Part shown: positions 12,553-22,559 of the stretch, piece by piece
Numbering within the stretch: position 1 is the stretch's first letter
Layout of the letters: the number at the start of each line of letters is the position of its first letter
Assembly (NCBI GenBank): GCA_027475525.1
Contig: JAMWFC010000037.1
Coordinates: forward strand, 563,419-627,418
Length of the DNA stretch: 64,000 nucleotides
Direction: 5' to 3'
DNA from: Macrolepiota albuminosa
Lineage: Eukaryota > Basidiomycota > Agaricomycetes > Agaricales > Agaricaceae
The notes under the pieces: generated by a model
Databases searched by the model: none
Seen by the model: only the letters and a program-made list of their open reading frames with translations
Told to the model about the DNA's origin: nothing
Position numbers and translations under genes: made by a program

Positions 12553-13827
12553 ATGCCTGCCGAAATAGTGAGACAGAAGCTGCCACTGTCAACAAGTCGT
12601 GATGCACCTCGGTTTGTCCACACACAACCCACTGAAGTACGACGCTTCCTTCGAAAGATGGAAAGTCTCTTCAAGGCTGCTGGGATTAGTGACAACCAGG
12701 AACGGAAAGACAAGTTGACGGAGTATGTGGACGCTGAGACTGATAGCGAGTGGAGGGGGTTAGATAGCTTTGGGGATGAATCGACGTATGACGAATTCGT
12801 CAAAGAAATACAAAGTTCTTACCCTGAAGCAATCTCAGATGAAGGAAGCGTTGCTGTGCTTGATCAGATCTGCCGAGAGCATGCGCGTTTAGGTCAGCAT
12901 GACACAGAAGAGATTCATGCGCTTGTCCGGAAGTTCCGAGCTGAGGCAAAGAAGCTGACAGGGGTGCTGGGGAATGGAGCATTGGTGGACAAATTCACCA
13001 AGTGTTTTACACCAGCGTTCCGGGAGCTAATCTTAGCACAAGCCTTGCAAAAATATGGTCATTATAGTGACACAACCCGTCAACGACACAAAGATGACCG
13101 ATATGATCTGAAAGAAGTTATAAATATCGTGTCTATTTTAGTTGACTCCGGAACGTCATTCCGAGATGATGAGGGGACAAAAGAGAGGGCCCCAGGAGTG
13201 GTCAGGGTTAAGCAGGAGAGTGATCTGGAGAATGAAGGAAGGTTAGCCAACTTGCAAGATGGAGTTATGGCCTTGGGGAAAGAGATGAGCAGTCTGAGGG
13301 GGTTCATGCAGACCATGAACAATGAGTGGAAGGCAAAGAGTCAGGTGCCTATGCAGGGAGGTCTGCCAAATAGGATGGGAATGCCTGCTCAGGCCTTGCA
13401 GACTGTTCAGTTTCAAGGAGGCAACAGTTCAGCAGCTGGGATAAACTGTTACCATTGTTGGGAGCTAGGACACAGAACCAATGACTGTGAATACCTCAGG
13501 ACTCAAGTCCAAGAGGGCAAGCTTATTCTCTTTGAAGGCAGGCCCAGGCTACCTTCTGGGGATCCTATTCCCAGGAGTCCACCTAATGTGTCTCCCAAAG
13601 AGAGGGTCAATGCTATCATGGATCCTAAGGCTGCTGCCTTCTATGGCTGGGTAGAGGAGCCAGTCACTGTTGTACCTAGTGTGTCTACCTATGTGCAGGC
13701 AGTGCCCAAGGAGAAAGAAGATTTGGAGAAGAAGATAGAGGAGCTGCAGAGCTTGGTGGCAAGTCTGATAACTACTAGGAGTCAGACTTATGAGAAGAGC
13801 CCCCAGCAGAAGCAGGAGGGTTTTTAG
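12553..13827 (+). CDS. Element B Gag
   Basis: The first in-frame ATG is at 12553, giving about 424 aa. The open frame extends further upstream without an ATG. The N-terminal part is helical and charged, as in Retrotrans_gag-type proteins (FLRKMESLFKAAGIS near 12646). A CCHC zinc knuckle, CYHCWELGHRTNDC, lies at 13447-13488, and a C-terminal coiled-coil-like stretch (LEKKIEELQSLVASL) near 13723. The frame ends at TAG 13825-13827, directly after a GGGTTTT heptamer. Gag would build the particle; the stop site is bypassed by -1 frameshifting to make Gag-Pro. Confidence 0.85.
   Translation: MPAEIVRQKLPLSTSRDAPRFVHTQPTEVRRFLRKMESLFKAAGISDNQERKDKLTEYVDAETDSEWRGLDSFGDESTYDEFVKEIQSSYPEAISDEGSVAVLDQICREHARLGQHDTEEIHALVRKFRAEAKKLTGVLGNGALVDKFTKCFTPAFRELILAQALQKYGHYSDTTRQRHKDDRYDLKEVINIVSILVDSGTSFRDDEGTKERAPGVVRVKQESDLENEGRLANLQDGVMALGKEMSSLRGFMQTMNNEWKAKSQVPMQGGLPNRMGMPAQALQTVQFQGGNSSAAGINCYHCWELGHRTNDCEYLRTQVQEGKLILFEGRPRLPSGDPIPRSPPNVSPKERVNAIMDPKAAAFYGWVEEPVTVVPSVSTYVQAVPKEKEDLEKKIEELQSLVASLITTRSQTYEKSPQQKQEGF
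13818..13824 (+). promoter_or_regulatory. Gag-Pro -1 ribosomal frameshift site (GGGTTTT)
   Basis: The heptamer is in the exact X-XXY-YYZ phase: zero-frame codons GGT and TTT, with the Gag stop TAG as the next codon. Slipping one base back enters the frame (position 13824 onwards) that is open through the protease. A CTCAA/TTGAG pairing is possible downstream but is weak. Confidence 0.8.
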
Positions 13828-14843
13828 AGAACTCAAGGATGGTGGCAGATGGAAGGGTCCAGCCTGAATTGAGGACACCACTACCACCTGAGAGTGATCT
13901 AAAAAGGCAAAGGGGAGTTATAGAAGTAGGCAAAGGGAACCTGCCCTTTGAGCAGGTGCCTGCTGTCAATGGAGAGAAAATAGTAAAATTTCAAAGTGAC
14001 AAGAAAGAGTTGTATCAGCCCAGAGTATGGCAGAGAAGGGAGGATGAGATTGTCAGCAAAATATTGGACAATGAGGTGACAATTTCTACAAGGGAATTGT
14101 TGAAGGTGCCAGCCTTGCAGGAGGCTCTGGAGAAGACTTGGAGAAGGAGGGAAGGTGCTACCAAGTGGACAGCTGCCAAGGTCTTTGCACAGGAGGATAG
14201 AAGTGCCTCTGTAATGAGCCAGGTCAATATAGATGACTTGCCTCAACCAGGGTACCATATCTCTCAGAGTGAAGAAGAGGGGGTTCCAAAGGGATCAGTG
14301 GTTCATGAGGACTGTGTGGCTACCTTCTTGGAACAGCTTCCACCAGGGGATAGGCCAGAAGTGGTCTATGTGGCCAGAGACTTACAAGTGTTGAGGTCTC
14401 TGTACCCTAGTGTGAATGACCAAGCTAAGGTGGAGGCTATATTGGACAGTGGGTCTCAGATTGTGTGCATGGCTTTGGACAAGGCACTAAGTTTGAGATT
14501 GACTTGGGATCCTGACATAAGGTTGCGCATGGAGAGTGCCAATCAACAGGTCAATGAGTCTTTGGGGATGGCCAAAAATGTGCCCTTCAAGTTTGCTGAG
14601 GGTTTCACAATATACTTGCAAGTGCATATATTTGAGAAACCTGCTTATACAGTATTACTGGGGAGGCCATTTGATACAGCCACTGAGAGTAATGTGCAGA
14701 ACTTGAAGGATGGTAGTGCAATTATCACTATCAGAGATCCTAATACTGGGAAGAGGACTGCACTACCAACTTATGAGAGAGGCAAGGCACCCCCTAGTGG
14801 CAACAAGGAGGAGTTGGGAAAAGCTTCAGCCTTGAGGAGTTGA
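13824..14843 (+). CDS. Element B Pro (aspartic protease frame)
   Basis: The frame opens at the -1 slip position and runs to TGA 14841-14843; an internal ATG lies at 13839. The retropepsin-type motif LDSGSQIV is at 14442-14465, followed by hydrophobic strands and a VLLGRPF motif near 14656, typical of the second half of retroviral-type proteases. An N-terminal extension of about 200 residues has no recognised domain. The protein would be made as Gag-Pro and would cleave the polyproteins. Having Pro in its own frame between Gag and Pol is unusual for Ty3/Gypsy elements. Confidence 0.82.
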   Translation, partial: LENSRMVADGRVQPELRTPLPPESDLKRQRGVIEVGKGNLPFEQVPAVNGEKIVKFQSDKKELYQPRVWQRREDEIVSKILDNEVTISTRELLKVPALQEALEKTWRRREGATKWTAAKVFAQEDRSASVMSQVNIDDLPQPGYHISQSEEEGVPKGSVVHEDCVATFLEQLPPGDRPEVVYVARDLQVLRSLYPSVNDQAKVEAILDSGSQIVCMALDKALSLRLTWDPDIRLRMESANQQVNESLGMAKNVPFKFAEGFTIYLQVHIFEKPAYTVLLGRPFDTATESNVQNLKDGSAIITIRDPNTGKRTALPTYERGKAPPSGNKEELGKASALRS

Positions 14844-14864
14844 TTCCAGATCAAGGAGAGGCTG
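14816..14864 (+). promoter_or_regulatory. Pro-Pol -1 frameshift site (GGGAAAA) with possible hairpin
   Basis: GGGAAAA at 14816-14822 is in correct phase (zero-frame GGA, AAA) 18 nt before the Pro stop. Four bases later CAGCCT (14827-14832) can pair with AGGCTG (14859-14864). CCTTG (14830-14834) can instead pair with CAAGG (14852-14856). Either would place a stimulatory stem at normal spacing. Slipping -1 enters the pol frame. Confidence 0.8.
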
Positions 14865-17800
14865 CAGTGATGATAGAGGGGAGTGAGGAGGAAGGTTTCT
14901 GGATCAAGGGGTACTGTGTCAAGGAGAAGAGTTTTGAGCAGCAAGAACTCAGAGATGTGTACTTGGCTGCTTACCATGCTACTGGAGGAGAAGGAGAAAG
15001 GACAGGGCAGTTGCTGGGAGCTTACCTGAATGGAGAGCTAGGCTACCTACCTGAAGAGTTAAAGAGTGGGGGGGAGAAAAGCCAGGAGGAAACTGTACAA
15101 GTGTTTGGGAAATATAAGCCTGTTGCCAAGAAAGTTAGACCTGTGTTGGGTACTACACCAGAGGAGTTCAGGATAGAGAGGAATATCACTGGTGATCCTT
15201 TGAAGGACATGCCCCCTTTGAGTCCACATCCACCTGAATTCATACCTACTGGGAGGTACACAGAGGAGTGCAAGCAGATTATTGACCAAGCACATGAAGG
15301 GGAGTTCCTGTGGCCAGAAGAGAGGAAGTTACTGCACCAGTTGATGATGCAGCAGAATGAGGCCTTTGCATGGAATGACAGTCAGAAGGGAAAGTTCAAA
15401 GAGGAATACTTCCCACCTGTTGTTATGCCAGTAGTACCTCACCAGCCTTGGGTGTTAAAAAACAGACCCATACCTCCTGGGAAGTACAATGACCTGTGCA
15501 AGGAGATCAAGAGAAAGTTGGAAGCAGGGGTTTATGAGAGGTCAAACTCCTCATATAGGTCACAATGGTTCGCTGTTCTGAAGAAGGATGGGAAAAGTTT
15601 AAGGCTGGTGCACAGTTTAGAACCTCTAAACAAGGTCACTATAGCTCATTCTGGAGTACCTCCTGCTACAGAAGAACTGGCCAACCACTTTGCTGGAAGA
15701 GCATGTGGTGGGATGTGTGATCTCTATGTTGGATATGATGAAAGGACTTTGGACCCTAAGTCTAGGGACTATACCACCTTTCAGACACCTTATGGAGCTC
15801 TGAGATTGGTGACATTGCCAATGGGATGGACTAATTCAGTTCCCATCTTCCATGATGATGTTACTTATATCTTGCAGGATGAGATACCTCATGTCACTTG
15901 GCCTTATATTGATGATGTTCCAATAAGAGGACCTGAGACTAGGTATGAGTTGGAAGGAGGAGGGTATGAGACTCTTGCAGAGAATAAAGGGATTAGGCAC
16001 TTTGTATGGGAGCACCTGAACAATGTCAATAGAGTTGTTCAGCGCATCAAGTATGCTGGAGGAACTTTCTCAGGGACTAAGTCTGTGCTATGTGCAGATG
16101 AAATCACTGTAGTGGGTCACTTGTGTTCTTATGAGGGGCGCAAACCAGAGACCAAGAGATATGCAGTGGTCATGAGTTGGGGAGACTGTCGCAATGTCTC
16201 TGAGGTTAGGAAGTTCCTGGGAACTTGTGGCACCTTCAGGATGTTCATCCAAGACTATGCCAAGATCTCAGAGCCTATCAATAGGCTCACTAAAGATGAT
16301 GTGGCTTTTGTCTGGGAGGAAGAACAAAAGGAGGCCATGAAGGAGATGAAGAGGAGGTTAGCAAGTTGTGCAGCTCTAAGACCTATAGACTATGAGTCTG
16401 AAGGAGGGTTTGGGATCTTCCAAGAAGACAGTACAAATCCAAAACAGAGGACTTGTGCTAGACTGGGGTCCATTACCTTGAATGAGAGGGAGGCTAGGTT
16501 TTCACAACCTAAGAGAGAGTTGTATGGTCTTATGAGGGCATTACAAGTTAGCAGCTATTGGTTACTAGGGTGCAGAAAGCTTATCATTGAGAGTGACGCA
16601 AAATACCTCAAGGGCATGCTGAGCAACCCAGGGATTGGACCTAATGCTACTATAATGTGCTGGGTAGAAGCTGTACTTATGTATCACTTCACCTTGAGGC
16701 ATGTGCCAGGAAAGACTTTCAGTATGGATGGTCTATCTCGCAGAGAGAAGCAACCAGGAGATGAAGAGTATCCTCCTGTGGATCCATCTTTATTGGATGA
16801 TCCAAAGCCAATGTCCTTTGAGTATCCAGATGAGATAAACAAAGTACCTGGCTGGGAGGAACATGTGCCCCTCAAACTAGAAGACTTCATGGATGAGATT
16901 GATACCAGAGGAGGCTATTTGTTAGCTGTCACTCCAGAAGATGTACAGGAGGAAGTGAAGATGGGTAGAGACAGGGAGCAAGAGATAGCCTTGGGCCTGC
17001 AAGAGCAGAGCACTAAAGTAGGGACTACCCTGAATCCAGTGGCAGTCTTAACCTTATCCACACTCTTACTGCCAGAAGGGCCCTCTGTCTCTACTGTAGA
17101 AGAGTATCAAGAAGAGAGGAGAACTGAGAAGGGGAAATCCTTGGATAACCTCTTACCACTAGTACAGGATTGGCTTAGACATCCTGGCAAGGTACCCCAA
17201 GAGATGAAAGAAGGACAATTTCTTAAATTTGCAAGACAGTTCTTCTTTGATCTCAAGGGAAGGTTTTACAAGAGAGGAGAAGGGGGGAAGCACAAGCTAG
17301 TCATAGAGAAGGACAGGAGGATGTATATGCTAAAGTCTGCTCATGATGCACTTGGTCACAGAGGGACCTTTGCAACTAAGGCTTTACTGGAGGAGAGGTT
17401 TTGGTGGCCAGAAATGGAAGCTGATGTGAAGTGGTATATAGACACTTGTCATGCTTGCCAAGTGAGGCAGAAAGTTGCAGTATGCAGGCAGCCTGTGGTA
17501 GCCTATACTCCCAGTATATTTGAAACCATACACTTGGACACCATGCATATGACACCAAGTTCTAATGGGTGTAAATATATTGTACATGGGAGGTGCGCTT
17601 TAACCTCATGGATGGAGGGTAGACCTTTGAAGAAGGATAACCACAAGTTGATTGGGCAGTGGTTGTTTGAAGAAGTGATCTGCAGATGGGGCTGTATAAG
17701 CACCATTGTAACAGATAATGCTGGGCAGTTCACAAAAGTGGTACATTGGCTATCTAAGAAGTATGGGATACAGGGCATAACTATTGCTCCCTATAATTCT

Positions 17801-18612
17801 AGAGCTAATGGGAGGATAGAGAGACCACATTGGGATGTGAGGCAGGCCTTGTATAAAGCCTGTGATGACAAGACCAAGTGGTACTGGTTCTTCTGGCATG
17901 TAATGTGGGCAGACAGGATTACAGTTAGTATAAAGCCTGTGATGACAAGACCAAGTGGTACTGGTTCTTCTGGCATGTAATGTGGGCAGACAGGATTACA
18001 GTTAGGAAGAGATTTGGGTGCTCCCCATTCTTCTTAGTAACTGGAGCACATCCTATACTACCCTTGGACTTAGTGGAAGCCACTTGGCTAGTAGACTGGC
18101 CTGATGGACCAGTGTCTACAGAAGACTTAATTGGCTTAAGGGCTCAAGCGCTGGCAAAGCACTACCAGCATGTGGAAGACATGAGGACTAGGGTCAGCAA
18201 GGAGAAGTTGAGATGGGCAGAGAACTTCACAAGGGAAAATGAAGCCTCTATCAAGGAGTACAAGTTCAAACCAAGAGACTTAGTACTGGTTAGAAACATA
18301 GTGGCAGCTAAATCTCTAAGTGGGAAAATGTCTGCTCGCTATTGGGGACCTATGGTGGTGTTGACTAGGACTAGGGGAGGCAACTATATAGTGGCAGAGT
18401 TGGATGGTACTGTGTGGCAAGAAAGAGTAGCTGCCTTTAGGGTTATACCTTACAAGGCTAGGCAGCAAATCACTCTGCCTACTAGTATTGAAGAATGGAT
18501 TGATATTACACCCTCTAAACTACAAGAGTTAAGAGAGGAGAAGAATGAGGGACAAGTAGAGGAAGACCTCTACCTCCGGGGTGTACATCTAGGAGAGGAA
18601 CAGGAAGAGTAA
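14816..18612 (+). CDS. Element B Pol: RT, RNase H, integrase
   Basis: The frame runs from the slip site to TAA near 18612, about 1,239 codons once the 77-bp duplication at 17851-18004 is discounted (it breaks the visible frame at 17980). RT has YIDD at 15904-15915 in WPYIDDVPIRGP. An RNase H region follows. The integrase HHCC finger spans about 17341-17467 (ending CHACQ). The DDE residues are recognisable in HLDTMHM (about 17531), TDNAGQF (about 17710) and GRIERPH (about 17812), all intact. I see no chromodomain at the C-terminus. The product copies the element RNA into DNA and integrates it. Confidence 0.88.
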
Positions 18613-20041
18613 CTCAGTCTGCCTGTCACTAGAGCTCCGGGGTAGTTGGTAAAAAGAGGAACAGCTAGTGGCATTGTATGCTAGCTACTACAATGGCTAC
18701 AACTAGGCTACCAAGGTCTTAAGGAGGGTCTGAGGAGAGAGAAAGAGCAGGGATACAAGAAGAGACACGACGGCGCGTCATCACGTTGCTGAGGTGCGCA
18801 AATATTCTCAAAACATGTGGTCACACGTGCAGAGTTGAGCGTTCTCGGAAACGTGACCACGTGCTAGTCACGTTAATGTCAGCTGGGGCTCCGGCTTTGC
18901 TAATCAAATTGTTGGTGCACCTGTTTATGTAACGTTGTCACGCGTAATTAAGCACGTGGTCACGTCAAGCCTTCAACGCGTCGACGCACATGGATGTATG
19001 GGTGGACTAAGTTTGTCGGCAGAACTTAGAAGACTCAAATAAATATATTGGAAAGACTACAGACAGGAGTGCGGTGTCTACAAGCAAGGAATTCATACAC
19101 AAACGTCTGCTGGGAACGGTGACCGCATGTCAGGACACGATAAGTCAGGTAGAGGCATAATCAGCTTGCGACGAAGTCATTAAGAAGGGGAGGGACTTAC
19201 AAGAACGCGCTCAGAATCAAACGCGTGGGCAGTCAGAACAAGCTGCCACCCAGAACGGGGACACGCTGTTGATGTTGTCTGCGCGTGTACAAATAAGGCG
19301 GCGAAATAGAACAAAAGAAGGAAGGAGTGCATACCTGAACGACGGAACCGTGTATCGATGACGGAGATACTGGTTCGGTTGTGCTGTGTGAGCGAATAGG
19401 TGATGTGGGGACAAACAGGGATAATGGTACCAGGATACGGGAACCCTGTAGCCAAATGGAAAGGATGCGTCGTGACACGCACGAGCAGGAATAAAGCGTC
19501 GACTTGCAAAGAGTACGCTGGGGTGGAGTTGAACGCACGGGGATAAGAAGGGGTGCCGGAGACGGGAAAGAGTTCTGAGACAGCTGTGGTGTCTCAGGCG
19601 CGTCCGAATACTGTAAATATGAGTAAAAAGTTCCTTCGTTCCGCGTGATCGGAAAGGTGACGTAAAAAGGATGGTAGGGAAACAGGGAAAGGGAGGTGGA
19701 TAGAGAGTTGCAAAAGAGGAAAGCAAGTTGGCCTGAAGAAAAACTGAGAATGAGTGTGGGAGGCAGGCGAGTAAGGGCAAAGACGCGCCTTGCAAACGAT
19801 AGTGCGGGGAATACAAAGAGTTACCCCACACGATCGGATAAATGAGGAAGCGAGTAGTGGGAACAACGGTCCGATGAGGTGGGAAGCGAGAAGAAGCAGT
19901 CGCCTCCGGGTCAGGAAGCGAAAAGAAGTGATGAATCGGGAGAATCTTGATGGTCGATCATGATCGAACCAAAGGGGGCAACGATTGCATCATTTTGAAG
20001 TTGACGCACGAAAAACAAGTTATTGCACGCTGGAAACAAGA
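18613..20041. other. Non-coding spacer of element B with CACGTG-rich inverted repeat
   Basis: No convincing gene is seen; several minus-strand frames are low-complexity and lack domains. ACGTGACCACGTGC at 18851-18864 has a perfect reverse complement at 18952-18965. A related CATGTGGTCACACGTG occurs near 18814. These E-box-like palindromes could bind a bHLH factor, but that is inference. Confidence 0.5.
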
Positions 20042-20047
20042 TTTATT
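20042..20047 (-). terminator. Poly(A) signal AATAAA of the antisense gene
   Basis: CCCAATAAAT on the minus strand, about 32 bases after the stop codon at 20079-20081. Confidence 0.5.
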
Positions 20048-20078
20048 GGGCTACAGAGTAGTAACAAATACGTTGTAA

Positions 20079-22272
20079 CTACAAAGTAGCTTCAATGGCA
20101 TTGTTTACCTCGTCAATCTTGGAATGCGGCCCAGGGATCTCAACATCCAGGCTTTCAATGGCTGGCTGGGGAGAACAGAGAAAATGAGTGCGAAACGGAG
20201 CAGAATAAGTGGGGGAAGACGAACCGATTTGGAAGGAGAGCTACGGTTGCCCTCCAGGACCAGGTCAAACTTTCGACCGAGCAAGCCAAACACGAGCTGA
20301 TGGGGTCCTTTTTCTAAGTTACATGTCACCATGTCACACACAAAACTATTATATAAGTTTTCAAACCAATATATTTCCATTGACGTTTAACTTTAGGGCG
20401 GCTTTCTGCCAACAACTGATCATGTGCTCGGGTTTCTGCCAAAAACTGATCATGTGCCCGGGAAATCCCGAGTCTCACATCAACTTCAATTAATATTATT
20501 TACTGCAATACGAAAGTAACGGGGTGCCAGATACCCCAGTCACCCCTCAAAATGGCTGATAGGCTCATCTTCTTCCGTGATATATGAACAATCCACGCTT
20601 AATTTACACTGAAATTTTGACCTGGTCCTGGAGATATGGGTCGCCCTCTAGGACCAGGTCAAAATCTCCACCGAGCAAGCCAAACTTTAGCTGATGGGGT
20701 CCTTTTACTAAGTTACATGTCACTATGTCACAGACACAACTAATATATTAGTTTTATGTTAGTTTCAGTTGGCAAGTGTAGTCTCCGTGTTTTCTGAGTT
20801 ACATGCACTCCCCCAATGGATAAGCACAGACTCCCACATACCAGGAGTGTGCGTAATGCATTTCCTAAGGGTGGACGGCTCAAAACAGACAAATAACGAA
20901 GGACTAACCACAAATTGGGCAAAGTTGTTAGTTGCCAATAGTGTTACCAAAATGGTAATGCTCCTCTAAAAAAATAAAAAATAAAAAATGAAAATAAAAA
21001 AACTTCAGTTAATATTATTCACTGGATGCTTATTTCGAATGTAACGGGGTGCCAGATACCCCGGTCACCCCTCAAAATGGCAACTTCTTTCGTGATATAT
21101 GAACGATCCGCTTAATTTACGCTGAAAGTTTGACCTGGTCCTGGAGGACAACCGTAAGAGCCGACCTGGAGCTCGCCGATGCGGATCTCTGCATCAGAAA
21201 GAGCTTGGTTGTCGATTGCGGCCCGTACGGCCTTGCGACGCGCAATAAGTTGCTTGAAGCGTTGCTGTGTGAGATCCAGCGTAAAAAGTTGCTGGCACGC
21301 GGCATTGTCGAGTACCTGAAGGTAGTCGCGTAGCGTGGTGTGAGAAACCTTGCCGTCCTTGCCGAGAATGCGGTCGGTTTCATCCAGGAGAGTCTGCATG
21401 CAAGAGCCGTCGGGGCGGTACAAAGCTGAGGGTAGCAAGAATTAGCCCAGTTTATGTAATAAAAGAAGAAAAAGAGATGCACCAACAGAGGATTGAAACT
21501 GTGGCCTCTTGGCGTCAGGTGCTGCCTCAGGTGGGGGCTGAAGAGAGAGAGAGAAATGAGCAAATCGCGTGAAGAGCTCGTCAATTTGGATCTCTAGAAG
21601 TAGAAGAACGTGCTCACGTCATTAGTCTTGTGCTTGACAGGACGAGGGGATGACACACTCATCATTTCCATGTCACTATCACGCTCTTGACGACGGTCAC
21701 GGGCACAACAAGCCTCATCACGGTGGCGGGTCTGGAAAGGAAGGGAGGAATTAGAAAAGAAGTGGATGGGGAAAAATGCAAAGAGTGACCTCAGCGTGCT
21801 CTTTAGCAGCAGCTTGTTTGGCAGCTTCTTCAGCACGCTTGTCAGTGATTAGTTTCAAGATGCTGTCAGCAAAAATACCCCAGTTTTTGATGTTAGAAGA
21901 GGTCTGAAAGAGGCGATGCTCGATGCGGTCCTGGACTTTATAGAGAATATCATAAAGGCCACACTGCTCAGCAATGGCAGGGAAGTCCGAGTGATCAACA
22001 AAGATCTGGGGACAATGTGCAAAAAGTTAAACTTGGAACAAGAGCCAAAATTGGACATGACGCACCAGTTCAGCCGCTCCGAGATGCCGGGACACGAGGG
22101 TAGAGGACTCTTTGGCAAGAGCTTCCTCACAAAGACAGATAATAGCAGTGCCAAAGGCAGCAATGTGCTTGACAGACTTGATCTGCTGATTCTTGTCACG
22201 GATAATAGCGTTCTCAAGGAGAGAGTAGGGGTTGGTACCAAGGGGTCTTTTAGGACCGGTAGGAGGAGCCAT
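20079..22272 (-). CDS. Antisense six-exon gene carried by element B, unknown function
   Basis: Exons, all with GT..AG borders: 22272-22066, 22005-21790, 21731-21618, 21537-21483, 21425-21166, 20165-20079. Lengths 207, 216, 114, 55, 260 and 87 add to 939 bp, an open frame of 312 aa from ATG 22272 to TAG 20079. The N-terminus reads MAPPTGPKRPLGTNP. The middle exon is helix-rich with a basic/Ala coiled-coil-like end (RAEEAAKQAAAKEHAE), followed by an RDRRQER patch. No domain recognised. It lies wholly between pol and the 3' LTR, opposite to the retroelement genes. A CCAAT/TATTTAAA pair upstream and AATAAA downstream suggest its own transcription unit. Intron 5 contains a MITE. It is either a captured host gene or an element-specific accessory gene. 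Confidence 0.75.
20244..21154. mobile_element. MITE dimer with TA target duplication, in intron 5 of the antisense gene
   Basis: The outer ends are inverted repeats of about 31 bp (CGGTTGCCCTCCAGG at the left, its near-perfect complement at the right, one mismatch). TA flanks both sides (20242-20243 and 21155-21156), as for Tc1/mariner-type elements. Inside, the same sequence occurs twice in tandem, about 20244-20640 and 20641-21154. Each half starts with GGACCAGGTCAAA and ends TTTGACCTGGTCC. There is no transposase frame, so it is non-autonomous. It lies wholly within the intron and leaves the splice sites intact. Confidence 0.8.
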
Positions 22273-22312
22273 GGGGATGGTGAACTAGAGATGTAGGGGT
22301 TAATGAGAGGGG

Positions 22313-22328
22313 TTTAAATAGTCATTGG
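22313..22328 (-). promoter_or_regulatory. CCAAT and TATA-like box of the antisense gene
   Basis: Read on the minus strand the sequence is CCAATGACTATTTAAA, ending about 40 bases before the ATG at 22272. This is an ordinary core-promoter layout, and it faces out of the 3' end of the retroelement. Confidence 0.5.
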
Positions 22329-22540
22329 AGGCGACAGGGAGGACAGCAAAAACATGCAAAAGAAACCTACAAACCTTGCAGGAGGGCTGGACAAAAATTT
22401 TGATATGATGGCAGAGAAATGGAACTTGACCTAATCTGGAACTGTGAATGACTGAGGACAGTCTTTATTTAAAATTTTGATATGATGGCAGAGAAATGGA
22501 ACTTGACCTAATCTGGAACTGTGAATGACTGAGGACAGTC

Positions 22541-22559
22541 TTTTTTGGTGGGGGGGAGA
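22541..22559 (+). promoter_or_regulatory. Polypurine tract of element B
   Basis: TTTTTTGGTGGGGGGGAGA directly precedes the TGATACG start of the right LTR. A 77-bp duplication (22401/22478) lies immediately upstream. Confidence 0.75.

Noticed and set aside
19180..19866. Minus-strand frames in the spacer of element B as exons of the antisense gene
   Set aside because: They lie beyond its stop codon and poly(A) signal, are low in complexity and overlap each other in several frames.
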